42,311 bases of DNA from Taibaiella sp. KBW10 (GCF_003852495.1 NZ_QAJI01000005.1:530709-573019), one strand, 5' to 3'. Counted from the first letter of the stretch, positions 27,102-35,670 are shown. The notes: generated by a model not told the origin, from the sequence alone. Numbers and translations: made by a program.

Positions 27102-28070
27102 TTATCCTTTTGCTTTATTAACCGCTTCAGTCAATTTAGGCAGAATTTCAAATGCATCTCCCACAACGCCATAATCGGCTGCTTTGAAGAAAGGCGCATC
27201 TGCATCTTTATTGATTACAACAATCGTTTTAGAACTATTTACCCCTGCCAAATGTTGAATAGCACCGGAAATACCTACGGCTACATATAAATTTGGACGG
27301 ATGGTACCACCTGTTTGACCCACATGTTCGTGGTGCGGGCGCCAGTGTGCATCGGCTACCGGACGGCTACAAGCCAGGGTTGCGTTCATTGCTTTGGCCA
27401 GATCTTCCAGGATACCCCAGTTTTCCGGTCCTTTCAGGCCACGACCACCAGATACGACGCGTTCTGCTTCACTTAAAGGTACTTCTCCTTTAACCACATC
27501 TTCCGATACAAATTTCACACCGAAATCAGTATCAGCGAAGTCTACGCTTAAGGCTTGTACGCTTGCCGTACCACCCACTGCTGCTACCGCAAAAGTATTG
27601 GGCGTCAAGCTGATTACTTTCTTATCAGAGTTAATATTAACATGTGCAAATGCTTTACCAGAAAAAACAGATTTCTTAATGCTGAATCCGTTAGTTGTAT
27701 TCGGGTAGTCTACGGCACCGGCAACAATACCTGCTTTTAATTGTGCGGCAACCATAGGGGCAACTGCTTTACCATTATTATTGGCAGAGACAACAATTAC
27801 GGTAGCTCCGGACTGGTTTACTGCAGCCACAACCGCTTTGGTATAGGCTTTGGCACAGAAATGATCCAAACGGGTGTCATTACAGTGCAGGATTTGTGTT
27901 GCACCATAATTGCCCAGTGTAGCTAATTCACTGTCAGACGCGCTACCCAGCACCACAGCGACTACGTCGCCACCTGTTTTTTCTGCAGTTTTTGCTGCAT
28001 AATTTATCGCTTCAAAGGCATTCTTTTTAAACGTACCCTGAGCGTGATCTACAAATACTAAAACAGACAT
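27102..28070 (-). CDS. etfA: Electron transfer flavoprotein subunit alpha
   Basis: EtfA is the FAD-carrying subunit of the EtfAB heterodimer, which passes electrons from acyl-CoA and other dehydrogenases to the quinone pool. The 322-residue protein has the N-terminal ETF domain and the C-terminal FAD-binding domain with C-S-R-P-V-A-D, the G-Q-T-G motif and Y-V-A-V-G-I-S-G-A-I-Q-H-L. I-N-K-D-A-D-A-P-F-F follows. These are diagnostic. It follows etfB by 53 nt; that spacer contains the perfect palindrome GGGTGTACACCC (28104-28115) of unknown role. Confidence 0.97.
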   Translation of the reverse strand: MSVLVFVDHAQGTFKKNAFEAINYAAKTAEKTGGDVVAVVLGSASDSELATLGNYGATQILHCNDTRLDHFCAKAYTKAVVAAVNQSGATVIVVSANNNGKAVAPMVAAQLKAGIVAGAVDYPNTTNGFSIKKSVFSGKAFAHVNINSDKKVISLTPNTFAVAAVGGTASVQALSVDFADTDFGVKFVSEDVVKGEVPLSEAERVVSGGRGLKGPENWGILEDLAKAMNATLACSRPVADAHWRPHHEHVGQTGGTIRPNLYVAVGISGAIQHLAGVNSSKTIVVINKDADAPFFKAADYGVVGDAFEILPKLTEAVNKAKG

Positions 28071-28123
28071 TTTATATATAAGTTTTATGAGTTAGGATAA
28101 ATAGGGTGTACACCCGGATAATA

Positions 28124-28867
28124 TTAAAGTACTTTAGCTTCGTTTTTTAAAGCCGCTACTAAATCATCCATCTGATCGATGGTGAATAATTTTACCCCTT
28201 GTTTTGCAGGAGGTAATTCATAGCTTACGATTTGCGTTAATGCATCGGCCGCTATAGCAGGCACTACATTCAACGGCTTCGTACGTGCAGCCATAATACC
28301 GCGCATATTTGGAATACGGGGTTCTGCCATACCTTTTTGACAAGAGATCACAACAGGGAAATCACAAGTAGCCGTTTCTTCACCACCTTCGATTTCACGG
28401 GATACAGTAGCCGTTGTGCCACTCACATCCAATTTGCTTGCATTGCCAATATAGTTATACCCTAATATACCTGCGATGCAGGCACCAACAGCACTATTGT
28501 TATAGTCGATAGATTCTTTACCGGTTAAGATCAAATCATAACCATTCTTTTGTACCAAATCAGCGATTTGTGCTGCAATGGTATAAGGATCGTTACTTTC
28601 AGCATCTATTCTGAAAGCGTTATCGCCACCTAATGCTAAAGCTTTACGGATAATGGCATCTGTAGATGCATCTCCAACACTCACAAGGTGTATTTCACTT
28701 GCCGCTCCGCTTTCTTTCAACTCTATGGCACGTACCAAAGCATACATTTCATCGTATGGATTGATGATAAAGGTTACACCCGCTTCGTTGAATTTACTAT
28801 CATTATCAGTAAATGAAATCTTAGAAGTCGTATCCGGTGCTTTCGCAATACAAACTAATATCTTCAT
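28124..28867 (-). CDS. etfB: Electron transfer flavoprotein subunit beta
   Basis: EtfB is the partner of EtfA and binds AMP structurally. The 247-residue protein has the family start (M-K-I-L-V-C-I-A-K-A-P-D-T) and a central G-K-E-S-I-D-Y-N-N-S segment. The conserved L-P-x-V-x-S-C-Q-K-G stretch appears here as F-P-V-V-I-S-C-Q-K-G. Length is normal. It is the promoter-proximal gene of etfBA. A perfect -7 box and an inverted repeat lie about 40 bases upstream. Confidence 0.96.
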   Translation of the reverse strand: MKILVCIAKAPDTTSKISFTDNDSKFNEAGVTFIINPYDEMYALVRAIELKESGAASEIHLVSVGDASTDAIIRKALALGGDNAFRIDAESNDPYTIAAQIADLVQKNGYDLILTGKESIDYNNSAVGACIAGILGYNYIGNASKLDVSGTTATVSREIEGGEETATCDFPVVISCQKGMAEPRIPNMRGIMAARTKPLNVVPAIAADALTQIVSYELPPAKQGVKLFTIDQMDDLVAALKNEAKVL

Positions 28868-28898
28868 ATTTCGTTGTTTAGATTAGATTTTAAATTAA

Positions 28899-28915
28899 AT
28901 ATTTGTGCAAATATA
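28899..28915 (-). promoter_or_regulatory. etfB promoter -7 box overlapped by an inverted repeat
   Basis: On the minus strand TATATTTG at 28915-28908 matches TAnnTTTG exactly and lies about 40 bases before the etfB start codon. The inverted repeat ATATTTG-TG-CAAATAT at 28899-28914 covers it almost completely. This is the arrangement expected of a repressor operator. The -33 region is not clear. Confidence 0.5.
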
Positions 28916-29053
28916 GCACTTAGCCTATAATATAATTACATTGTTTTTGCCTCAAACAGCTTTGCGCGGCATTGTAAGGAAAGTTTTACATTAACACTTT
29001 TTTAAAGGTTTAACCTATATCTTCGCCTCTTACCAAAAGTAAAACCGAAAAAA

Positions 29054-29722
29054 ATGCGTCAATTCTTAACCATTCTATCGGCTTGTATTATCGGGTCAAT
29101 AACAACAACAAACGCGCAGAGAGCGCATCGCAATACGCAAATAGCCAGTGCAGAGGTGGAAGCAACAAATGATGCACCACGATTCATAGAAGGCCTTAGC
29201 CTGAATACGCCAACGGCTACTAAAAACATTTCTGTTAAAAATACAGTTGCCGTAAAAGAGAAAGTAGTTCCGGCCAAAGTAGAAATAGATGAACCGGTTC
29301 CTACGACCAAGGACAAAAAGGAAGCGGCAGAGAAAATTAAAGAAGGTTTAAGAAAAAATACGAGTTTATATTCATTCATCCAGGATTGGTACGGTACACC
29401 TTACCAAATGGGGGGGACAAGCAAAAAAGCAATTGATTGTTCTGCCTTTACCCGTCAGCTTTTATCTGATGTATATGGAAAGACCCTGGACAGAACAGCT
29501 GCGATGCAGTTTATGATGACCAAGCGTATTTACGATCAGGATGATTTGAAAGAAGGTGATTTAGTATTCTTCAGCATTCATACCAAAAGAATTTCGCATG
29601 TAGGCGTATATTTAGGCAACGGAATGTTTGTACATGCTTCTTCCAGCCGTGGCGTTATGATCAGCGAATTAAGCCAGGCTTACTGGACACGCTTTTATGC
29701 GGGAGCAGGACGCTTAAATTAA
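29054..29722 (+). CDS. Secreted NlpC/P60 (C40) peptidoglycan endopeptidase
   Basis: The 222-residue protein has a signal peptide (about residues 1-21, ending T-N-A-Q), a Lys/Glu/Thr-rich linker to about 100 and a C-terminal NlpC/P60 domain. Cys129 in D-C-S-A-F is the nucleophile, His182 in S-H-V-G-V-Y-L-G the base, and His194 in V-H-A-S-S the third polar residue. Such enzymes cut D-Glu/meso-DAP stem-peptide bonds, consistent with the meso-DAP wall predicted from murE. It is a single-gene unit with a -7-like TATCTTCG at 29018-29025 and a strong terminator after it. Confidence 0.94.
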   Translation: MRQFLTILSACIIGSITTTNAQRAHRNTQIASAEVEATNDAPRFIEGLSLNTPTATKNISVKNTVAVKEKVVPAKVEIDEPVPTTKDKKEAAEKIKEGLRKNTSLYSFIQDWYGTPYQMGGTSKKAIDCSAFTRQLLSDVYGKTLDRTAAMQFMMTKRIYDQDDLKEGDLVFFSIHTKRISHVGVYLGNGMFVHASSSRGVMISELSQAYWTRFYAGAGRLN

Positions 29723-29739
29723 ACTATTTTCAATTTTTT

Positions 29740-29780
29740 ATAAAAAGGAAAGGACTTCATCGAAGTCCTTTCCTTTTTAT
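29740..29780. terminator. Bidirectional terminator after the NlpC/P60 gene
   Basis: Arms 29740-29758 and 29762-29780 form a perfect 19-bp stem (core GGAAAGGACTTC) around a 3-base loop, with A- and T-runs on the outside. It lies between convergent genes ending at 29722 and 29784. Confidence 0.9.
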
Positions 29781-29783
29781 ATC

Positions 29784-30629
29784 CTATTTCTTGGATTCAT
29801 TATCTCCATTTGCATTAATCTTTCTGAGCGCTGCTGTAGAGATAGTTATTAAGTTTGGTCCATTAGCAGTCCATATACTCACATAATCTTTACTGACAAC
29901 TGTATGCTGCTTCCATTTTGTAAAAGGTGCATACAATAATAAAGTACAGATATCGGTTGGCGTCATTAACGGACCTGTTTCCGGAAGATGGGTATGTACT
30001 GCCTCCTTTATCTCTTCCCCCGCTGCTCCGTGGTTAAAGGGTATAAGGCTTTGGTGTAATTTCTTTTTTGATTTTAGTTGATTATTGTTGCTAAAGGACA
30101 ATAAATAGTCATTCCCCAGAAAAACAACTCCTTCTTTTTGGCTACCTGTAATGATATAAACCTTTTTCTCTTTTTTATAGATCAAGGGTATAATATTATA
30201 ATTGGTATTTTCATAGCTTTTAAAAAAGCCGTCCTTATTTTCACTAATGACTTCGATTGCTGATTGTCTCAGGTGGTATATAGATGATTCTAGGTCTGTA
30301 AATGTTCTTTCCGTGAGATTTATTTCTGCCGTGTATATATTATAAGTGGAATCAAAGCTAATTGTACCAATCACTTTGGGGGCTGCATCTTTGGAAAAGA
30401 AAATACACTTAGCATTATTTGAATCTTCGACATAAGAAAAATATCCACCAATATTGTCATGTTTTGTATAGTGCTCCCCGAAAAGGTCTGTACCGTGCCA
30501 GGAAGCTTTTTCAGACTGATATAACCGCATCCCTTCTTCAAGTATTGCCTTGTTTTGCTTTTCAAAATCTCTCTTTGCAAAGGATTGGAGCGTAGTGAAT
30601 GATAAAATAAAGATGAGGATCTTTTTCAT
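29784..30629 (-). CDS. Secreted protein of unknown function with a JAMM-like H-x-H...D motif
   Basis: The 281-residue protein has a signal peptide (about residues 1-18, ending S-F-A) and a Lys-rich mature part. I do not recognise the family. Near residue 213 it has H-T-H, then eight residues, then T-P-T-D, followed by a hydrophobic helix. JAMM/MPN metalloproteases use H-S/T-H-x7-S-x-x-D, so this is one residue longer with Thr for Ser, and the upstream catalytic Glu is not obvious. A periplasmic or extracellular hydrolase is possible but weakly supported. It is separated from ahpD by 59 nt on the same strand. Confidence 0.75.
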   Translation of the reverse strand: MKKILIFILSFTTLQSFAKRDFEKQNKAILEEGMRLYQSEKASWHGTDLFGEHYTKHDNIGGYFSYVEDSNNAKCIFFSKDAAPKVIGTISFDSTYNIYTAEINLTERTFTDLESSIYHLRQSAIEVISENKDGFFKSYENTNYNIIPLIYKKEKKVYIITGSQKEGVVFLGNDYLLSFSNNNQLKSKKKLHQSLIPFNHGAAGEEIKEAVHTHLPETGPLMTPTDICTLLLYAPFTKWKQHTVVSKDYVSIWTANGPNLITISTAALRKINANGDNESKK

Positions 30630-30688
30630 TATTTTAAAGAATGATTGAATTCGGAAAATACGGATTTCTGCGTAATAATAGTCTATAA

Positions 30689-31276
30689 TTACAATACCTC
30701 TACCAGACTCCTGATTACGCCTGCCAATCGTACCGATTCAAAAATCTTCTGCTCCGAAACCCCATGTTGTTTTACCGAAGCTTCGTGTGATTTGATACAC
30801 ATTTCGCAGTTGTTCAATGCGGAGACCATTAAGCTGGCCAGCTCAAAAAACGCTTTTCCACTTACCGGGTTCATCATGATGTTCATGCGCAGGCCCGCAG
30901 GGGTATTGTTATATACGGTGTTCTCCTGAAAATAGTGACGGAAACGATAAAACACATTATTGGTGTTCATCAGAGAGGTCAGGGCATACATTTCCGAAAT
31001 TTCTTCGGCGGTAGCCTCATGGCTCAACGCTATTTGTACCAGGCCTTTACCCAAAACGTCACAGCGATCATTAGCCGCAACACAAAGGGCTAGTAAAGCC
31101 ACCTCTTTTTTATTTAATGCCGTATTCTTATTTAATACGGTGGCGATATTCAGTTTCAGATCTCTCAAATACTTACTATCCGTTGCCACCAGCTGCTCCA
31201 ATGCAAAAGATGTATGGTTTGTATCTATCTTTAATTCTGTAAACAGGCTTTGTACTGTTTCGTGTGTGATACTCAT
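30689..31276 (-). CDS. ahpD: AhpD-like alkylhydroperoxidase (carboxymuconolactone decarboxylase fold)
   Basis: AhpD is an all-helical thiol protein that reduces its partner peroxiredoxin AhpC. The 195-residue protein has the C-x-x-C pair Cys157/Cys160 (N-C-E-M-C-I-K-S-H-E), with His164 and Glu145. The spacing Glu-12-Cys-3-Cys-4-His is the same as Glu118/Cys130/Cys133/His137 of Mycobacterium tuberculosis AhpD as I recall it. The preceding gene on this strand (31372-31953) encodes the matching three-Cys AhpC. A hairpin between them (31313-31347) may make ahpD expression lower than ahpC. Confidence 0.88.
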   Translation of the reverse strand: MSITHETVQSLFTELKIDTNHTSFALEQLVATDSKYLRDLKLNIATVLNKNTALNKKEVALLALCVAANDRCDVLGKGLVQIALSHEATAEEISEMYALTSLMNTNNVFYRFRHYFQENTVYNNTPAGLRMNIMMNPVSGKAFFELASLMVSALNNCEMCIKSHEASVKQHGVSEQKIFESVRLAGVIRSLVEVL

Positions 31277-31312
31277 AATCGAATTATATTTTTTGAAAAA
31301 TTATCAGATATA

Positions 31313-31347
31313 AGAATGGCTGTAAGATCTGCGCTTACAGCCATTCT
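31313..31347 (-). terminator. Hairpin between ahpC and ahpD
   Basis: AGAATGGCTGTAAG (31313-31326) and CTTACAGCCATTCT (31334-31347) form a perfect 14-bp stem with a 7-base loop, 25 bases beyond the ahpC stop. The following minus-strand sequence is AT-rich but lacks a clean T-run at once, so it may be a partial terminator or an mRNA-stabilising end. Confidence 0.65.
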
Positions 31348-31371
31348 GTATCTTATTATAATAAGGTAATA

Positions 31372-31953
31372 TTAGTTGTTAGCCATTTGGTGGGTTAGGG
31401 TGTCTTCTCCTTTTTTCCAGTTACAAGGGCATAATTCATCTGTTTGTAAAGCATCCAGTACACGCAATACTTCGTCTACATTACGGCCTACACTCAGGTC
31501 ATTGATGTTTACCCAACGGATGATTCCTTGAGGATCTACGATATATGTCGCACGATAAGCAATTTTTTCATCTGCCTGTAAAATGCCTAACTCTTCCGCT
31601 AAAGATTTTGAAGTATCCGCAATCATCGGGAATTTTAAACCACGTAAATCATCATTTTCTCTTCTCCAGGCTAAGTGTACAAATTCTGAATCGGTAGAAG
31701 CACCTAATAAAACAGTATCTCTGTCGGCAAACTCACCAAAAGCATTATTGAAAGAAGCAATTTCTGTAGGACATACAAAAGTGAAATCTTTAGGCCACCA
31801 AAACATAACCATCCATTGGTCCGTAGCGGTATGAATTGCATTCGAAACCGTTTCAAATTCTTTTCCCGGGGCATCTGCATTTAAAGCATTTGCAACAACT
31901 GCGATCTTTTTAAATTCTGGAAATTGGCTACCAACTGAAATTACCTTGTTCAT
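31372..31953 (-). CDS. ahpC: Peroxiredoxin AhpC, three-cysteine mycobacterial type
   Basis: AhpC reduces hydrogen peroxide, organic peroxides and peroxynitrite in the cytoplasm. The 193-residue protein has peroxidatic Cys61 in F-V-C-P-T-E and a C-terminal pair Cys175/Cys177 in D-E-L-C-P-C-N-W-K-K-G. This C-terminus closely matches M. tuberculosis AhpC (Cys61, Cys174, Cys176) and differs from the two-Cys AhpC partnered by AhpF. AhpD, encoded next, is the expected reductant. A -7-like GACATTTG lies at 31997-32004 on the minus strand. Confidence 0.95.
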   Translation of the reverse strand: MNKVISVGSQFPEFKKIAVVANALNADAPGKEFETVSNAIHTATDQWMVMFWWPKDFTFVCPTEIASFNNAFGEFADRDTVLLGASTDSEFVHLAWRRENDDLRGLKFPMIADTSKSLAEELGILQADEKIAYRATYIVDPQGIIRWVNINDLSVGRNVDEVLRVLDALQTDELCPCNWKKGEDTLTHQMANN

Positions 31954-32084
31954 TGTCTTAATACGTTTTTTATTTTTTTTATGATTTTTTCAAGTGCAAA
32001 TGTCTGATAATATTTGTAAACCCCGATTTAATTTTTGCTATTTAGATATAAGCATTGTCAATAGAGGATAAAATTAATAGACAA

Positions 32085-32120
32085 TTTGTCAAATGATTAT
32101 GATAGTTTACCGTACTTTTG
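32085..32120 (+). promoter_or_regulatory. Promoter of the His-rich protein gene
   Basis: TACTTTTG at 32113-32120 matches TAnnTTTG exactly and TTTG at 32085-32088 could be the -33 element (24-bp spacer, slightly long). The predicted transcript start is only a few bases before the ATG at 32133. The TTTG is part of a small palindrome GACAATTTGTC (32080-32090), a possible operator shared with divergent ahpC. Confidence 0.6.
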
Positions 32121-32132
32121 CCCTACGATCGC

Positions 32133-32492
32133 ATGATTAAAAAGAGTGTTCATATTATCCTGATCTCTATCCTGAGTCTGGTGCTGTGTTTTAATACCGG
32201 CATCCAGCAGTATGTACATAGCTTTGAACATCATCAGGAGACGGTCGATCATATCCACAAGGATGATCGCTGTGGCAGAGGAGATGGCGGATTTGCTTTT
32301 GAAGAGCAGCACCACCACTGTGATTACCTGACACAGGTATTACCACACTTTATTAAAAGTGAAGTAAGCTATGCCTTACTTTTCCTCAGCCCTAAACAAT
32401 ATCTTACCTATACGGTAACAGATTATACCGCATGGTTTGATAATGAACATTTCTCTTTTCTGCTTCGGGGGCCGCCGGCATTCCTTTCCTAG
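32133..32492 (+). CDS. Small secreted His/Cys-rich protein, probable metal binding
   Basis: The start chosen is ATG 32133, just after a perfect promoter; the longer form would begin inside the -7 box. The 119-residue protein has a hydrophobic signal segment (about residues 6-22). A His/Cys-rich stretch follows: His29, 33, 34, 40, 42, 60, 61, 62, 72 and Cys47, Cys63. This can bind Zn, Cu or Ni. The C-terminal third is plain. I do not know a named family, but small proteins of this look often precede TonB-dependent receptors in Bacteroidota. The receptor gene follows after 142 nt. Confidence 0.72.
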   Translation: MIKKSVHIILISILSLVLCFNTGIQQYVHSFEHHQETVDHIHKDDRCGRGDGGFAFEEQHHHCDYLTQVLPHFIKSEVSYALLFLSPKQYLTYTVTDYTAWFDNEHFSFLLRGPPAFLS

Positions 32493-32634
32493 ATTACGAT
32501 ATTGAGCGCATGTAAAGCATTTTTGGCTTTGGATGTCGATGACTATGTACACCACAGCATAGTGAGCTGTTCTGTATACAATAAGCAATCAGCACTCAAT
32601 TCATTCCATTTTTTCTGTTTTATTAATAATTTAT

Positions 32635-34971
32635 ATGCCACATATTTTGGCAAAGCATATAAAATATCTCGCCCTGCTTTTAGGAATGGGCTTGTATTAT
32701 AATGCTGCCGGGCAAAAGCCTAAATGTAACCATACCCTCGCTGTATTGGTTAAGGATGCCGCATCGGGTGAAAGCCTCATCGGAGCGGATGTACAAACGG
32801 ATAACCTTCATATCCAAACCGATGTTGCCGGGCTGGCACCATTACAAAATGTATGCCCGGAAAGCCGTATTCATATTCACGTGACGCTGGAGCGGTATAA
32901 AGCCATTGACGAAACAATTCTTATCGGCCAGACGGATACCATAACACTTTCAATGCAACCTTTATCAAAGGATTTAAGTGAGGTACAGGTAATCGGGCAT
33001 CATACGGAAGTAAAATCTGCGAATGCACAAGCCAGCATTGCCGGAGCAGCACTGGAGCAGGTCAAAGGCAATAATATTGCGGCCATGGCCAGCAAGCTCA
33101 GCGGTGTGACGATGCTGCAGACGGGAGCCTCCATTGCGAAACCCGTAATCAACGGTATGACGGGCAACCGTATTCTTATACTGAACAATGGCGTGCGCCA
33201 GGAAGGACAGCAGTGGGGTGCAGAACATGCTCCTGAAATAGACGGGATGACCGCCGATAATATTACGGTGGTCAAAGGAGCAGAATCTGTCCGTTATGGC
33301 AGAGATGCCATCGGTGGCGTCTTACTCATTAATCCTCCTGCATTACCATATCACTTTTCCGGTATACACGGAACCGTAAATCTAATGGGCATGAGCAACG
33401 GCCGAAAAGGCGTAGGAGGGCTTATGTTGAACGGTGCTTTAGGGAAACAGAAAAACTGGGCCTGGCGGGTACAATCAAGTCTTGCCGAAAGTGGGAATTA
33501 CCGTACACCCGAATACTTTTTAGATAATACCGGAACGCGGGAACGGAATTACTCTGCAGCATTGGGCTATAATCAGAAAAAATGGAATGTGGAAGGCTAT
33601 TACAGCCATTATAATAACGAGATCGGTATTTTTAAAGGATCTCATATCGGCGACACCACCGATTTAAAAGCACGTATTGCCAATGGCCGTCCTTTCGATA
33701 ACGGTAGTTTTTACTACGGCATCGATGCGCCCAGGCAAGTAGTACAGCATGATCTGGGAAAACTGAAGGCCCACTATCATCTTAATGAGCAATGGAACCT
33801 GGATGCACAATACAGCTTGCAGCATGATCGCAGACAAGAGTATGACATTCGCCGTGGGGGCAGAACCAGTATTCCTTCTATAGACCTTAAACTGCTCTAT
33901 CAGGAATTGAATATTGAAGCAGCCTATACAGAAGGGAAACACTGGAAAGGGAATATAGGGATCAATGGAAGTACAACAGTGAATAACAATGAGCCGGATT
34001 TATACACCGTACCTCTGATTCCTAACTATGATGCCCAAAACCTTGGATTGTTTGCCCTAGCGCGCTACCTGGGTAAAGACTACACCATAGAAGGGGGGCT
34101 GCGTTACGATTATCAACGGCTTAATGCCGCCGGATATGATGCGGCTAATCATGCATATGGAGGACGTAAATCTTATGAAAACCTCAGTGCGACACTTGGC
34201 ATAAACTATAGCCCTAACAATCGTTGGCGGTTGATGAGCAATGCCGGAACGGCATGGCGTCCACCTACGGTAAACGAGTTATACAGCACAGGTTTGCATC
34301 ATGGTGCAGCGCAGTATGAGCTCGGCGACAGTACCCTGCGCGCAGAAAAAAGCGTGAAGTGGATGAATACGATTGCCTTTACCAATTACAAAAGAAACCT
34401 GTCGGTAGAGCTGAATGCGTATGTGAATTATTTCGATAATTATATTTACCTCAATCCTTCACTCACCTATTTTCAGAGTTTGAGGGGTGCCTTTCCCGTA
34501 TTTAATTACAAAAGTACCAATGCCCTTTTCACAGGACTGGACCTTATGGCCAATTATGCCTTGAACACACATTGGGATTATAATATTAAAGGAAGCATCA
34601 TTCGTGCTAAAGATATATCGAACGATCGTTTTCTTCCTTTTATACCCTCCGATCGCCTGTCACACAGTATCAAATACAGTACAGCGATTGCTAAAAATGT
34701 GAAATCGGGCTACATATCCCTGGAGCATGTAATGGTCGCCAAGCAAACGCGATATGAAGCGGGCAGCGACTATGCGCCACCGCCGCAAGGCTACCAGTTA
34801 CTTAACCTTGGTGCCGGCCTGGACTGGACATTGGGTAAACAATCAATCAACATTAACCTTGGGGTCAATAACCTCACTAATCAATTGTACAAAGAATATA
34901 TGAACCGCTTTCGCTACTATGCCCATGACCTGGGCCGCAGTGTGGAATTAAGGATTGCATATAAATTTTAA
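32635..34971 (+). CDS. TonB-dependent outer-membrane receptor, possible zinc/metal type
   Basis: The 778-residue protein has a signal peptide, a carboxypeptidase-regulatory-like N-terminal domain (about 30-100), a plug domain (about 110-230, with I-N-G-M-T-G-N-R-I-L-I-L-N-N-G and V-K-G-A-E-S-V-R-Y-G) and a C-terminal beta-barrel ending in aromatic Phe. The segment R-P-P-T-V-N-E-L-Y-S-T-G-L-H-H-G-A-A, followed by E-L-G-D-S-T-L, resembles the ZnuD/CirA branch of these receptors. The His-rich gene upstream and lipoprotein gene downstream support a metal or metallophore cargo, but this is inference. No SusD partner is present, so glycan uptake is unlikely. Confidence 0.92.
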   Translation: MPHILAKHIKYLALLLGMGLYYNAAGQKPKCNHTLAVLVKDAASGESLIGADVQTDNLHIQTDVAGLAPLQNVCPESRIHIHVTLERYKAIDETILIGQTDTITLSMQPLSKDLSEVQVIGHHTEVKSANAQASIAGAALEQVKGNNIAAMASKLSGVTMLQTGASIAKPVINGMTGNRILILNNGVRQEGQQWGAEHAPEIDGMTADNITVVKGAESVRYGRDAIGGVLLINPPALPYHFSGIHGTVNLMGMSNGRKGVGGLMLNGALGKQKNWAWRVQSSLAESGNYRTPEYFLDNTGTRERNYSAALGYNQKKWNVEGYYSHYNNEIGIFKGSHIGDTTDLKARIANGRPFDNGSFYYGIDAPRQVVQHDLGKLKAHYHLNEQWNLDAQYSLQHDRRQEYDIRRGGRTSIPSIDLKLLYQELNIEAAYTEGKHWKGNIGINGSTTVNNNEPDLYTVPLIPNYDAQNLGLFALARYLGKDYTIEGGLRYDYQRLNAAGYDAANHAYGGRKSYENLSATLGINYSPNNRWRLMSNAGTAWRPPTVNELYSTGLHHGAAQYELGDSTLRAEKSVKWMNTIAFTNYKRNLSVELNAYVNYFDNYIYLNPSLTYFQSLRGAFPVFNYKSTNALFTGLDLMANYALNTHWDYNIKGSIIRAKDISNDRFLPFIPSDRLSHSIKYSTAIAKNVKSGYISLEHVMVAKQTRYEAGSDYAPPPQGYQLLNLGAGLDWTLGKQSININLGVNNLTNQLYKEYMNRFRYYAHDLGRSVELRIAYKF

Positions 34972-34992
34972 AAAAATAAAAAAATAATTATT

Positions 34993-35547
34993 ATGAAAAT
35001 CAACATCGCAAACATCGGAATTATAGCAGCATTTTTGGCCTTAGGAACTTTAGCTTCTTGTGATAAAAAGACGCCGCAACCCAATAACCAGAACGAAGAA
35101 TTTGACGCGATAAAAGTCAATTTTATCAAATTAGAAAGTAATGGAACACAAACAACAGATACCACAACCGTATCGTTTAATGCCAGTGGTGTAGCCACTC
35201 CGGCAAATACAAATCTGACTACAGATAAAAAATACCGCACTTTAATCACGCTATATTCCAATGGTGCCAGTATTAATCATGAGATCATTGAAGAAGCCAG
35301 TGAGCATAAGTTCTTTTTCTTTGCCAATCCGCCATCAGGTGTAGGTAGCTATACCTATAATGATGGTATCGGTTTAGATGGGGTGATGGAGATTAAAGGC
35401 AGTACGGCTTTTAACCTTCAGATATTGTTGCGTCACGGATTAAATAAGAACCATGCAGATGCGCAGGCCTATAATAGTCCGAACTATCAGAATGCAGGCG
35501 GAGATAATGATTTAAATATTAATTTCAATATCACACCGGGACAATAG
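34993..35547 (+). CDS. Lipoprotein of unknown function, linked to the receptor
   Basis: The 184-residue protein begins with a lipoprotein signal; the lipobox L-A-S-C places the lipidated Cys at about residue 23. D-K-K and a polar Pro/Asn/Gln linker follow. The mature part is a compact beta-like domain with a conserved-looking H-K-F-F-F-F and an L-L-R-H-G-L-N-K-N-H-A-D-A segment containing two His and Asp. It starts 21 nt after the TonB-dependent receptor and ends at a terminator, so the two form an operon. A surface-exposed metal or substrate-capture role is possible but unproved. Confidence 0.8.
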   Translation: MKINIANIGIIAAFLALGTLASCDKKTPQPNNQNEEFDAIKVNFIKLESNGTQTTDTTTVSFNASGVATPANTNLTTDKKYRTLITLYSNGASINHEIIEEASEHKFFFFANPPSGVGSYTYNDGIGLDGVMEIKGSTAFNLQILLRHGLNKNHADAQAYNSPNYQNAGGDNDLNINFNITPGQ

Positions 35548-35578
35548 TTGATCCGGAAGAAGTAATTCTTTTTCAACA

Positions 35579-35613
35579 AAAGGGAACAGGCATTCAAAAC
35601 GCCTGTTCCCTTT
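35579..35613 (+). terminator. Terminator of the receptor-lipoprotein operon
   Basis: AAAGGGAACAGGC (35579-35591) pairs with GCCTGTTCCCTTT (35601-35613), 13 bp, with a 9-base loop; TTATTCTT follows. Confidence 0.85.
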
Positions 35614-35670
35614 ATTCTTGAACAGCCTGTTAATTTTCACGATAAAACCTTATCTTAGGAACAGATATTG

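Noticed and set aside
28104-28115. Perfect palindrome GGGTGTACACCC between etfB and etfA
   Set aside because: Short, and inside an operon where an operator makes little sense; its RNA stem would have only four pairs. No function can be supported.
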